Of a DNA stretch of 64,000 bases, positions 1 to 14,536 are shown one piece after another. Every line of letters starts with the position of its first letter. The stretch's first letter is position 1. The notes below the pieces were generated by a model. That model saw only the letters and a list, made by a program, of their open reading frames with translations. It was not told the origin of the DNA and made no database searches. Location: positions 41,405,993 through 41,469,992 of the forward strand of contig CM064653.1 in the NCBI GenBank assembly GCA_032717465.1. The letters are read 5' to 3'. Both the position numbers and the translations under genes were made by a program. The DNA is from Coenobita brevimanus (taxonomy: Eukaryota > Arthropoda > Malacostraca > Decapoda > Coenobitidae).

Positions 1-438
<438 letters not shown>

Positions 439-499
439 CAAGCACAGAGACGCACGTAAACACAAATCGAGTAACCAGACAAGGAATACAAAGTCGCAA

Positions 500-698
500 T
501 GACGTCACACTTCACCACACAATATCCTGCACATTTACCTTACTTAATTCCACACTTACAAACACATTAATTCTGAACCTGCGTTATATTTAGCTTACAC
601 AACATCAACAATTACTAGTTCATTAATTCTCAACCAGCAGCACATGTAACTAGTACAACATATGAAGAATAATTTGACGCCCCATAAGTTGCTGGTTT

Positions 699-737
<39 letters not shown>

Positions 738-1320
738 ATGGTGGGAAATTATACTGGGTGGAGAGGTAAAGACTGGCTTCTTCAACAACGAGAGAAGAGA
801 TTTGTTATTACTAAATAAGGTATATGAAGTTGTAATAATGACATACTTAACCAACAGGCCTGCTCTACATTCACCTTGCACAACAATTATAAACGCCGAT
901 TCTGACACACGGTGAAGAATTATAAATAGCCTCTTACGACTCACCCACAACTTCATACAAACATCTATCATTATCTGGGGTAAAATATTAGAGCTGTCCT
1001 TCCAAAATCATTAATGTTGTGGCTATGTAATGATAAAAAATAATTTTGGGAAAATAAATGTGTGATGAGATAAAGACAGCTTTCTCTCCAGTAACAAGAG
1101 AATAGATAAAGATATGTTATTACCAGACAAAGATACGGAACTGTGATGATGCTACACGTTTCGAAACATGGTGCTCTATATTTATCTCACAAAACGGTTA
1201 TACATACATTAATTTTGAATCTGGTCTGTATTTATGATCTGCTATACATTTACCTTACACAGCGCCCACAATTATATATACAGTAATTCTTTTATGGTCG
1301 GTACTGTAATGTATTTTATT
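500..1320. repeat. Degenerate approx. 300-bp direct repeats, no gene
   Basis: Segments 741-905 and about 1045-1280 share a diverged order of words: TGGGAAA, GAGATAAAGAC, TTGTTATTAC/TATGTTATTAC, a GCTCTA-ATTxACCTT block, ACAATTATA. A third related piece, with CATTTACCTTAC and CATTAATTCTGAA, starts near 530. A GA array occupies 702-735. This looks like old tandem duplication of AT-rich intergenic DNA. Similarity was judged by eye only. Confidence 0.45.
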
Positions 1321-1771
1321 CTATTCTGTTCCTACCGCCAGAGAACCTACATGGTGTTGATAAGTCATCATTAACCCTCTCATGGCCGGGAAACCTCCAG
1401 CTAACACAAGATAACTGTATTCAGATGAGTCAAAGGAGCCCGAGTTAATTTTGTTACAATGAGAATAAATACAATGCTCTGGAAATATACAATATGGTGA
1501 GCTACAAATTTATCAGAACAAGCTGAAAAAAAAATTTACTTTATATATATATATATGAAACATGTTATCGATACATGTTTTAACAGGGCTTACAAAAATA
1601 AAATAATTATTCTTAACGTGGGGTTGATTTATACTGTGATCAGAATATAAATTCTCGACAATGTGCAATACATCATATCCAGACATACTCTCTGATTACT
1701 AACAGTGCGGAAATAGCCTTCCTCGTACAACATGTGAACAATTCTACACACTCGTACGCTTCACCACACAC

Positions 1772-1810
<39 letters not shown>

Positions 1811-2169
1811 ATCATCGAGCCAGCAGTAAATAAGAGCCCCTTTGACCTTGAATAAGAGGAGAGCTACGATAGTGACGAATCCCACCTCCTCTTGGTGAAA
1901 AACCCTGAAGTCAACCGATAACTTCCACTATACTCTTTTTACTCTAATTTGGCCTGAGACTGCCACCTCTCTCCCTTCAATGCTCAGCTGTAACAGGAGT
2001 AATTATAGTGCTAGTCACGAAGAAGCGCTGTGGAGAGGATGTAGAGTAGCACTGCCTCATTCTGCCACTGAGCTTCGTGATGTAAAATGTAATGAGGAAA
2101 AAATCAAGAGCAAGTTTGGGTGAAAATAGTGTAGTTTATTTACCGAATCATCCATCACTCTTCCTTCCA
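1321..2169. other. Intergenic, nothing recognised
   Basis: AT-rich unique-looking sequence with short AT runs and a CT array at 1777-1806. Frames are broken by stops on both strands. No exon, RNA gene or transposon end was recognised. Confidence 0.6.
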
Positions 2170-2498
2170 TGTGGGGGTAGCCGGTGGCGTACTGGTTAGC
2201 TTGTCCAGTTCGCATGTGGAAGAACCCGAGATCAATTCCCAGACCGCTCAGACGGGTGGAATCATTTTCTCCCCTCCAAATCCCGGTACAATTAGGGACC
2301 AGAATGTAAATTCGAGTACTGTACTGTAGCTCGTGTTCTAGGTGAAGATAGTGACTCAGCCAAAACTTACTAATGACTCGCGCAGTCGATAAGGCAGGTA
2401 TTAATCAGTCTTGTAACACACAGAGATGAATAGCAGCCCCAGGTAGTTATAAGTAGATGGATACGTTGATACTGGCTGACTGACTGACTGACTGACTG

Positions 2499-2535
<37 letters not shown>
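2170..2535 (+). mobile_element. tRNA-derived SINE-like element
   Basis: From about 2173 the plus strand has a degenerate pol III A-box-like stretch (TGGCGTACTGGTTAG) followed about 35 bases later by a B-box-like GAGATCAATTCCC, spaced as in a tRNA. A non-tRNA body follows to about 2470. The 3' end runs into a tetranucleotide (CTGA)n and then a GA array (2503-2535), which is the simple-repeat tail expected of many SINEs. Both boxes are degenerate, so this is a decayed copy. Boundaries are approximate and no target duplication was identified. Confidence 0.55.
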
Positions 2536-2537
<2 letters not shown>

Positions 2538-2983
2538 CACCATCACACTGAACAGTTAACCATTTCACTTTTAGTACGTCAATTACCCTTCACTCTTGTT
2601 ATTACCACACGACTTTACTCACCTTCCGGAAAAAAAAAAAATCTGATACTGTAAGGAAATAATGAACGCTGCGTCACCCCCCTCCCCCCGTTCGAAAACT
2701 GCCCCCTAAGCTGAATAAAATCGTCTGGAGGCAGCAAGAATATAATCAAAATTCAAAATGAAGTTACGCTGCTGGGGGACGCAAATCCGTATATATCCCG
2801 TGCTCATACGCATTTCCAGCGTAACAGACTCCAGGGCAAACTAATTAGACCTTAATTAAAGTCTTGTCCTCACTGCACTATAATTACTCTGACGGAATAC
2901 TGTAACCATATCACGCTGCACAGCCGACGTTTATTTTAAACAGAATGGCTGTGATGCTATGAAGCTGCTATTTTTTTAATCAA

Positions 2984-3053
<70 letters not shown>

Positions 3054-3197
3054 TACTACATCCATACGATTAACAATATATATCTGGTTAAGTAGCATAC
3101 TAGTTACAAAACAACACAGACACAAATAAATATACACACCTGAGCAGGTGCTGCAGTCCCTAACAATTCAGGCATTGAGGTGATAAAATGTTACTCT

Positions 3198-3199
<2 letters not shown>
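2536..3199. other. Intergenic with (ATT)n array and dispersed-repeat core
   Basis: The 15-mer AATAAAATCGTCTGG, hallmark of the dispersed inverted-repeat family in this window, lies at 2714-2728 and is followed by GGCAGCAAGAATA. An imperfect (ATT)n trinucleotide array covers about 2984-3052. The rest is AT-rich with no recognisable gene. Confidence 0.6.
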
Positions 3200-3710
<511 letters not shown>

Positions 3711-3835
3711 ATTAACCTCCAACATCAGCCTAAAGCCCCCAAACAGATCAGTCAATACGGGTGTAAAAAAACGCTGGGTGCCATCATCACATTATTCAGG
3801 AAGCGAGGCCAACCATTTCCTGGCCGCCAATTACC

Positions 3836-3932
3836 GTGCGTCAACAACCTCCCATTAGCCAGACTCTGATTGGCAGCGGCTGTGGCACGGGCGAGGACTG
3901 GGATGGGAGAGGGACGGATGGAGGAAAAGCGT

Positions 3933-4013
<81 letters not shown>

Positions 4014-4875
4014 TGAGAAGGGAAGGAAGAGTGGGAGAGGCGAAATGTGTAATGGATGTAGATGTAAGGAGAACAGAGGTGTGGGGAAATGATGAGGAGG
4101 AGAGGCAGAGGAGTGGGATTTGATGGAGAGGTGTGGAGTGGGATTGGATGTGGAGAAAGGCGTGGAAGAGGCGGAGTGGCAGTACGTCAACAAATCCTAT
4201 TAGCGAGTATCTGATTGGTAACGAATGTGGCACGAAGAAAGGGTGGGATGGGGGAGGGATGGAGAGAGGATAAGAGTGGATGTGGAGTGTGAGTGTGTGG
4301 GCGAGATGAGGAATGGGCATGAATGTGGAGAGGAAAGGAGAAGTGGGACTTAATATGGAGAAGGACAAAGGAGTGGGAATTAATGAGAGGTGTGTAGTGG
4401 GAATGGATGTGGAGATTATGAGTGGTTCCATCAGCGAGGCACTCATTGGCATCGGATAAGGCACGGACAAGGACTGGGATAGGAGTGGGATGGGATGGGA
4501 TGGGAGAGTGGGGTGGGGTGGGATGGGATAGGGGAGTGGGATGGGATGGGGGATGGAGGGGTGGGAGGAGAAAGATGTGGAGAGGAATAGGGATTTGGGT
4601 CTGGGATGGGATGATGGAGCGGGAAAGGAGAGATTTGGGGGTGGATGTGGATGTGAGGAGGGAATAGAGGTGTGTGAGCTGAGGCAATGAGCAGCAGAGG
4701 AGTGAGATTTATTGTGGAGAGGAGGAGGAGAGGAAAGGGATGTGATAAGGAGAGGTGTGGGGTGGGAGGGGATGTGGAGTTTGAACAGCTATGGAGGTGA
4801 GGAGAGGTGTGGGAGTGTACGTGGAGGAGGCGAGGAGTGGTGAGGCTGTGGCACGGACAAGGACTGGGAGTGAGA
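3836..4875 (+). repeat. Long-period degenerate tandem repeat plus (GT)n
   Basis: A complex motif recurs at about 3836, 4182, 4418 and 4817. Its elements are CGTCAACAA, a TATTAGC-like step, CTGATTGGCA, TGTGGCACGG and AAGGACTGGGA. Between copies lies purine-rich DNA (GATGTGGAGAGGA words) and, in the first unit, a GT array at 3935-4009. The unequal spacing (about 350, 235 and 400 bp) suggests expansion of the purine-rich filler. No gene is visible. Confidence 0.6.
4484..4566 (+). repeat. (GGGAT)n-type G-rich pentamer tract
   Basis: Repeated GGGAT and GTGGGGTGGG words on the plus strand give many G3-G5 runs within about 80 bp. From sequence alone this has strong potential to form G-quadruplexes. 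It is embedded in a larger purine-rich tandem domain. Confidence 0.6.
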
Positions 4876-6240
4876 TGGATGGAGGAATGGGAGGTGAGAT
4901 GTGGGAAAGGGTCTGATGAGGGATGAAAGATTCTGAGGGTGGAGGAGTGGAGGGGAGATGAGTGAGAGGATGTCGATGTGAGGAGGAAGAGATGTATAGG
5001 AGTTGATGTGGAAGAGCAGGAACGGATATGGAGAGGAAGGGAAGACTACAGAACGGTGGAGTGGGTGTCAAAGTGGAGAGGAAAGCTGGAGTGGGGATGG
5101 ATGTCAAGTGATGTGGATGTGGGCTGGAGGAATGAAGCTGATGTGGAGAGGAAAGTGGAAATGAGAACAGTTATCGAGGTGTATTGGTAGATAAAAAGAG
5201 GAATGAAGGAATGAGATGCGGAGAAGAAAGGAAACGTGAGAACAGAGAGTGAAAGAAATCAGTAGTTAAAAAAAAAAAAAAAAAAAAAATATATATATAT
5301 GAAGAAAAGTGAGCTGATATGGAGAGACTGAAGAAGAAGGAACAGATACGGTGAAAAGTCAGCAGTTGATATGAAAAGGATTACAGGAAAGGGGGCTGAT
5401 GTGGAGAAAAATGTGGAAGTAAAAAAACAGATGATGAAAAATGTGTATGCAAAAACAGATGATGAAAGGAATAAGCGACTGATACGAAAAGGAATAAAAG
5501 AATAAGGAACTGATACGGAGAGGAATGAACAAGTGGGAATACATACTGAGCGGTCCTAACAGTTAATATACGTAAAAGAATGGAGGAATGGGAGTTGACA
5601 GGGTGGAATGAGGGGGAGATTATTTAGAGAAGACTGTAATAATGTCAACTGTTGATATGGAGAGGAAGAGTTAAACTGAGTGAGAAGGAGAGAGTATAAT
5701 CTGAGCAAAGTATCCAGGAGTGATGTAAAAAGAGAGGGAGGGATGAAGCAAGAGAATGGGATGAAAGTGGAATGAAAGAGTGTAGTCGAGAGTGTGGAAG
5801 TGATGTTGAAGCTGTGAAAGTGGTTTAAAGGGAATGGAATGAGAGTGGAGCACGGGAGTGGAGTGAAGGGTGCGGGAGTGAAATAAGAGCGGTATAAGGG
5901 AAATAAGAGAGTGGAAGAGAGTGGGAGTGATACGACAACAGTGTAAGGAAGTGGAGTAAAACAAAAAACCGCGTAAGGGAGTGGAAAAAAGGAGGGAGAG
6001 AAAAGGAACAGACTGAGGGTGAAGTGATTTGGGTCGATGTGATACGGTGTGTGTAAGTGGAGTAAAGGCAACAAAATGACACTGGAGTAAGACAGAGGAG
6101 TAGAGATAACGAGATGGGATGGAGTAGGGAAAAGAGAATGATAAAGCAGCAAGACACAGGGGCAAAGACAACGAGATGGGAGGGAGTGGTGTCAAGGTAA
6201 TAAAGTGAAAGTGGAGTAAAGAAAGAAAGCTGAGCGAGGG
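4876..6240. repeat. Purine-rich degenerate tandem DNA
   Basis: The plus strand is almost entirely purine, with loosely repeated words such as GATGTGGAGAGGAA, GGAGTGGGA and, after 5700, GAGTGGAGTGAAGG. A poly-A run (about 5268-5289) abuts a short AT tract. Minus-strand frames here are Ser/Leu/Phe/Pro-rich composition artefacts. No gene was recognised. Confidence 0.65.
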
Positions 6241-6633
6241 CAAGTAAGGATGACAAGGCCTCCCATCGCTGTGCCCTGGCCTAACCTCCCAGGGATTGGC
6301 CGGCGGGGTCTTCCATCACAACAGAGCGTGGATGAAGGGAAATAGGCCACGGAGGGAGCACCGGGAAAAAGGAGAGCGAGGGGGGGAGATTGAAACTGTA
6401 ATGAGTGGTGCAGAGGAGGGGAACTGGGTCAGCGGTAAGGCTGGCGAATTAGGAGAGAGAAGAAAAGAGTTGTTCAGAAATGAGAATTGAATAGAAAATG
6501 ATGTCTGGAAATGAGAAAAGAAAGGGAAAGAGGGGGAGACTAAAACTGTAATGAGTGATGCAGAGGAGGAAAAATGGGTTACAGGCATGGTAGGGAATTA
6601 TAGGAGAGATATAGGAGAAAAATACTGAGAACA

Positions 6634-6686
<53 letters not shown>

Positions 6687-6895
6687 TGCTTCAAAAAGAG
6701 CAACGGGGATACTGAAACTTGTTATGAGTGAAGAGAAAAAAATGCTGCGTAAAATGAGAACTGGAAAGAGGATGCTAAGGGGAAGAGAAAATGGTTATTT
6801 AGAAGAGATCATATTATAATAATTGTTGAAAAAATAATGAAGAAAGGATGTTTGGAAGACTGAGAATAGATAAAGGCTGTCGTGATGGATATATA
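6241..6895. other. Complex islet then purine-rich DNA with (GA)n
   Basis: About 6250-6330 is an island of balanced composition (CCTCCCATCG, GGCCGGCGGGG) interrupting the purine-rich tract. Purine-rich sequence then resumes, with two diverged copies of a segment reading GGGGGAGA-TGAAAACTGTAATGAGTG (near 6384 and 6531) and a GA array at 6635-6684. No gene was recognised. Confidence 0.5.
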
Positions 6896-6911
6896 ATAAT
6901 AATGATAATAC

Positions 6912-6952
<41 letters not shown>

Positions 6953-7014
6953 GGTAATAAAAAAAATAACAGCAGCAGCAGCAGCAACAACAATAATAAT
7001 AATGATGATGATAC

Positions 7015-7058
<44 letters not shown>
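6896..7058. repeat. (AAT)n array with interruptions
   Basis: Imperfect (AAT)n with an internal AGC/AAC trinucleotide stretch at about 6969-6992 and repeated TACGGT interruptions. The interruptions recur at similar spacing, suggesting duplication of subarrays. Both strands are open only because the unit is a trinucleotide. Confidence 0.85.
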
Positions 7059-7061
<3 letters not shown>

Positions 7062-7684
7062 GGTTGCCTGAAACAAAACAGAAAAATGATACTATCCACG
7101 TCTAAAACTGCAGACTCCTCACTAAAACATTAATTTTACTGAGTGGGTAATCACAGCAATAGAAAACTAGTCACGTTATTCCAATATCACGGTAAAACAC
7201 CCACCCACCCACACTAATACTTCCCCATACACAAGCACACCCACCCTAAAAACACAAGCACATCAAGACTTCTCGAAATGATAGGGATCCTGAATCTTGC
7301 CCTTCTCGTTTAACTCTATAAATGGGCGATTTCTGCAGCCTCCAACCCTCTGACTAACTCTGCCGTAAAATAAACTACAAAATCGCGCCCAACAGAATCC
7401 TTACCCACTCCCAACAGACTCCTTACCTACTCCCAAATTAGGAGACGTTTACCCTCTCTTCCTCGTCCACAAAAACTCAGTCGTCTCCACCCCTTCCCAC
7501 AAACACTCACCAAATAAGCGCTAACTGAATAATGCTAAACCAATCCTTTAGGTATACATCTCTCAACATAACCAACAGCCTACCACACACACAAGTTCAG
7601 AGTAAAATTTCCTCATTCATCGTATTAACGTCTAACACCTGGAAGTTTTATTTATTTATCTAATTCGTTTACTTATTTATTTTT
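7059..7684. other. Intergenic, nothing recognised
   Basis: Sequence of ordinary complexity without repeats or convincing open frames. Stops occur in all frames. No splice-flanked exon could be supported by eye. Confidence 0.55.
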
Positions 7685-7791
7685 GTTCCCTACATGTCAA
7701 CAAGTGGCTTGGCAGAGGGTTTGTGCATCTCCCCGTAAAACAACTAACTCAAAGACGAACGGCCACCCCTTAAAGGATTGTGGCGTCTGGC
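7685..7791 (+). repeat. Dispersed 107-bp repeat, copy A
   Basis: This 107-bp block aligns without gaps to 22589-22695 with 18 mismatches by hand count (about 83% identity). Both copies start GTTCCCTAC, contain GGCCACCCCTTA and end TGGCGTCTGGC. In both, a microsatellite starts within a few bases of the end: AGAT here, AT in copy B. The family is probably an old short interspersed element whose 3' end seeds microsatellites. Confidence 0.8.
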
Positions 7792-7935
7792 TACATAGAT
7801 AGATAGATAAAAAGATTGGCAGACAGACATACAGACAGATAGATTGATAGACAGGTACACAGACAGACAGACAGATAGATTGATAGACAGGTACACAGAC
7901 AGACAGACAGATAGACGGAGACAGATAAATACACA
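7792..7935 (+). repeat. (AGAT)/(ACAG) tetranucleotide array
   Basis: AGAT units at about 7796-7807 are followed by interleaved GACA and GATA units to about 7930. A 35-bp block (GATTGATAGACAGGTACACA plus GACAGACAGACAGATA) is repeated twice in tandem, so a longer period is superimposed on the tetranucleotide. Confidence 0.75.
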
Positions 7936-8070
7936 TGTAGAGATGCATTTGTTTTCTTTCAGTAAACTAACTCTCATTACCCAAAAGGCTGTTCCGTGGG
8001 TGTGTCTGCTGTGTACATTTAGCAAGTCCTTATGAAATATTGCTTTTTCTAACATTTCTCTTTTTGCTTT

Positions 8071-8258
8071 CAACCCCTTCAATACTGTGACGCCTTATCT
8101 TTTTTTTTTTATTTAGGTTCCACTTCATTGTTTTTAAATAACTCAGGATAATCTCTAATCATGAGGGGGCTAATTACGTTTGAAGGGCGGCTCCTGATCC
8201 AAATAAAATAACCAGGAATGAAGAAGAATAAAATAAAGGATGCGTTACAAGGGGTTAA
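8071..8258. mobile_element. MITE-like foldback element (AATAAAATCGTC family)
   Basis: The left end reads CAACCCCTTCAATACTGTGACGC. The right end, read on the minus strand, starts TTAACCCCTTGTAACGC, giving imperfect terminal inverted repeats about 190 bp apart. Inside the right arm the minus strand carries TTTATTTTATTCTTCTT and a CCTGGTTATTTTATTTGGAT block, matching in order the TTCTTGCTACCACCAG-ACGATTTTATTCAG arm seen in other copies. There is no coding capacity, so it would be non-autonomous. Superfamily is unknown. Confidence 0.5.
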
Positions 8259-8379
8259 GGTCACTGAAAAGTAGAGAAAATAAGGCCTACTCATGCTCCA
8301 ATGCCACCTATAAATCAAATCTGCCAATGAATCAGCACTTTACAGCGCCAATTATATGAAAAAGGATGAGATATTTTGC

Positions 8380-8412
<33 letters not shown>

Positions 8413-8600
8413 TCTTCCTTCCTCCTCCCAATCCTTGAACCCTACGGAGGCTGGGTTCAATTTAAGTATGAAGAAGGCGGCGATAAGCATACGAATTATA
8501 CGTGAAGGAGTCGTGGGTAAAGAAGCGCTACAGTTAGTTTTATCATCAAACTGCATGGTGAGATAATGGGATCAGAGAGAGAGAGAGAAATTTAAAAAGG
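8259..8600. other. Intergenic with short (CA)n
   Basis: A CA array lies at 8381-8411 and a short GA run near 8574-8588. The rest is of ordinary complexity with no recognisable gene. Confidence 0.55.
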
Positions 8601-9467
8601 GGGGGGGTTCGCGGGTCGTAGTTCAATTATTATTATATTAAACAATTTCGTTGATAAAGACAAGTAGCAAAGTTGATACAAGGAAGGGATGTGGGACAGA
8701 GTTAGTAATAATACGGGATGGTCGTGGATCGTGGGTCAGACAATGCATAGTAAGTCAACCGTGCTAGTAGGTAACGGGCAGAGGAAGAGAAGACATAAAA
8801 AGCTGAGTGGCAAAAAAGGTCAATGTGGGTCGTCGGTTCGCCAACGCTACACGTCAATATATAAAATGGCAATGAAATTTATTGATAAAAATGGAAAGAG
8901 ACGAAAAAAGAAAGAACAACACTGAAGAAAACAAAAACACACACACACAAAAAAAGACGCTCGTGAATACCAAATCCAGCAGTACTAACGGCATAAACTT
9001 AGACAGACAAATAGATGGACAGACATAAAAGATAGACAGATAGATAAATAAACAAGTATGATGGCGAGAAAAGGGAAAGAGAATAGAGACAGGAAAAGCA
9101 TGGGTCATAAAAAAGGTACTCATGGTCCGTGGGTGCGTCACTGCAACACACCTATTACAAAATCTAGTATGTGACCAGGCAAAAAGGAATGGCACGCAGT
9201 TAACAATATATTATAAGACTTTGGCAGTGCTAGTGACCAAGCTCATTATAATCAATCTGGCTGGAAAATGCGAACAGAAAGGAGAATGAATGGCATGTCG
9301 AAATGAATACCAGTAAAAAAAAAAAATAAAAAAAAAATAAAAAAAAAAGACAAAGAAAGAAAGCTGCAGAGTCGTGAGTACGGCAGCGCTGCACGCCTGT
9401 TACAAAATCAAACAACTAAATAGGAAGGGAAGGAAATGTGAACTGAAAAGGGTGGCATGTCGGAAAG

Positions 9468-9513
<46 letters not shown>

Positions 9514-9600
9514 AAGAGAGTTAAGCTCGTGGGTCGTGAATCCGGCGTTGGCCTACTCGTTACAGTCAATTTGGTTGGCAAGAAAATGTGATTAGAAAAG
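8601..9600 (+). repeat. Degenerate approx. 150-bp tandem repeat
   Basis: A composite motif recurs near 8640-8790, 8820, 9118, 9226, 9370 and 9525. It reads roughly CTCGTGGGTCGTGAGT, GGCAGCGCTACACG, TTACAAAATCAA, then GGCATG in a purine-rich tail. The last three starts are about 150-158 bp apart. Poly-A blocks sit inside units (9469-9505 is the longest) and GACA/GATA units fill 9001-9056. No gene is visible. Confidence 0.55.
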
Positions 9601-9619
9601 AGGCGAGAAGGAGACGAGT

Positions 9620-9849
9620 GAAGAAATGAATTGCAGAAATGAAAGTAGAAGGAGAGATGTGAAGAAATGAATTGCAGAAATGAAAGGAGGAGAGGTGTGA
9701 AGAAATGAATTGCAGAAATGAAAATAGAAGGAGAGGTGTGACGAACTGAATTGCAGAAATGAAAGTAGAAGGACAGGTGTGACGAACTGAATTGCAGAAA
9801 TGAAAGTAGGAGAGGTGTGAAGAAATGAACTGCAGAAATAAAAGAGGTG
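9620..9849 (+). repeat. 38/41-bp minisatellite, six copies
   Basis: The core GAAATGAATTGCAGAAATG recurs six times, with units of 38 or 41 bp that differ by the presence of a GAA in AGTAGAAGGAGAGGTGTGA. Copies 4 and 5 share GACGAACTG in place of GAAGAAATG, which suggests local unequal exchange. Confidence 0.9.
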
Positions 9850-10068
9850 GGTACAATGTGAAAGTAAATATATTTATAAATGAATAAATAATTAAATCAA
9901 TAAATGAATGAATGAATGAGTGAAGAAACCAGGGGATGGATGGGTAGTATTATGGGGTTAATGAAACGGTAAATAATAAGGGAATACGAGAGATAAGAAG
10001 ATAACGATAGAATAGAAGTAATATGACTCAAAACTTATAAATACAGAGCAAGAGAGGGGAATAAATTT

Positions 10069-10112
<44 letters not shown>

Positions 10113-10432
10113 TTATAGTGTGGGAGATGAATGAAAACAGGTTATGGGCGAGAGAAACACGACCCCGAGAAGAAAAGAGGTTAGAAAGTGAAAGAGACGT
10201 GAAAACTGAAGGTGAGGGGTGAAGGATGGCTGGGGGAGAGAGAGAGAGAGAGAGAGAGAGACGGGGTTGGGGGTGGGAGTGAGATGGTGGGAAGATGGAG
10301 GTGAGAACGCTGTCAGAACGAGCTTAACCCATCCATTAAGCTGAATAAAATCGTCTGGGTGTAGTTAGGATACGATAAAATGTCATCGTGTTGAAGTGGT
10401 TAATGGTGACTGTTTCTAAGCGTTAGGTAACA
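9850..10432. other. Purine-rich DNA, GA arrays and dispersed-repeat core
   Basis: GA arrays lie at about 10073-10108 and 10239-10260. At 10325-10404 is a fragment of the dispersed family: CTTAACCC, an exact AATAAAATCGTCTGG at 10344-10358, GATAAAATGTCATCGTGTTG and AAGTGGTTAA at its end. No gene was recognised. Confidence 0.6.
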
Positions 10433-10611
10433 AATGTTGGTGGGGAATGTAGGTGGAGGTGAGGAATGTTGGTGGGGAGTGTAGGTGGGGGTGGGGAATG
10501 TTGGTGGGGAGTGTAGGTGGGGGTGGGGAATGTTGGTGGCGAGTGTAGGTGGGGGTGGCGAATGTTGGTGGCGAGTGTAGGCTGGGGTGGGGAATGGTGG
10601 TGGGGATGAGG
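10433..10611 (+). repeat. 32-bp G-rich minisatellite
   Basis: Five complete 32-bp units (starting 10433, 10465, 10497, 10529, 10561) plus a partial one. The consensus starts AATGTTGGTGGGGAGTGTAG and ends in a GGTGGGGGTGGGG stretch. G-run density makes quadruplex formation plausible. Confidence 0.9.
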
Positions 10612-13643
<3,032 letters not shown>

Positions 13644-13842
13644 TTAAACAACGAAGATAAAAGTGACGAAGTAAAACAAAAAGTGATAAATGATTCTTGA
13701 AAACGAGGGGGGGAAAGTGGAGCAAAAGTGGTTGAAAATTATGGAGAAAAAAGAAAGTGACAGCGTAAGTGGTGAGTGAATTAATAAATACTGAAAAAGG
13801 AGGGGAAAGTGATGAATGATGCGTGAAAGTAAAGGAGGGAGA

Positions 13843-13954
<112 letters not shown>

Positions 13955-14177
13955 AAAATCTTAACACCTCTTCCTCAGCAACTCATTCAGCAAATTACAT
14001 GTTTTCATCCATTACTACTTCACTGATGCCTACTATGTCCATAAAATAAGTAGAAAAACATCAACAAGCAAGATAAATCGCTATGAAAAGGGTGTTACGT
14101 TCCCTATACCAATTTATGGAACTGAACCTGAAATACTACGGCGCAGAATAATAGGTGTTTGTCGGTAATTGACGTAT

Positions 14178-14227
14178 CGGTGTGAAGGCTGAATGAGGAA
14201 GTGTGACGAGTGTAAGTGTGGGTGTAG
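14178..14227 (+). repeat. Left remnant of tandem array interrupted by LINE
   Basis: The words GTGTGAAGGCTGAATGA, AAGTGTGACGAGTGTAAG and TGTGGGTGTAG match the GTGTGAGG-type array that resumes at 16874. The last 11 bases (14217-14227) are exactly repeated at 16874-16884 and form the target-site duplication of the intervening LINE. The 14051-14177 flank shows nothing recognisable. Confidence 0.7.
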
Positions 14228-14536
14228 AACATAACATAAGAACATAAGAAGAGAGGATAACTGCAGTAGGCCGGTTGGCCCATGCTAGGCAGCTCCTAGA
14301 AGAGTAACTGAACTACTAGAATGAGATAAGGATAGCAAAGAAGAAGGCTCTCCCCCGCCCTCCAAACCCTCCAGCCGAAGCCGGCAGGAAAAAGTCAGAA
14401 AGAACACCACGCCGTATAGAAAAACTGGCGTGGACATTTTACAGGAAAGTGTGAAAGGAGAATAGAGACTATCATAGTGTAACCTGAAAAGAAAATTTAT
14501 TTTTTAATTAGTATTGGTTATAATATTTTCTTTATT
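14228..14536 (-). other. LINE 3' UTR and 8-bp repeat tail
   Basis: Non-coding sequence between the LINE stop codon and its 3' terminus. On the minus strand it contains a small GC-rich hairpin-capable stretch (GCCGGCTTCGGC, about 14374-14385) and ends in two TTCTTATG units. In CR1-like elements this end is what the reverse transcriptase recognises; that role is inferred here from family knowledge. Confidence 0.75.
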
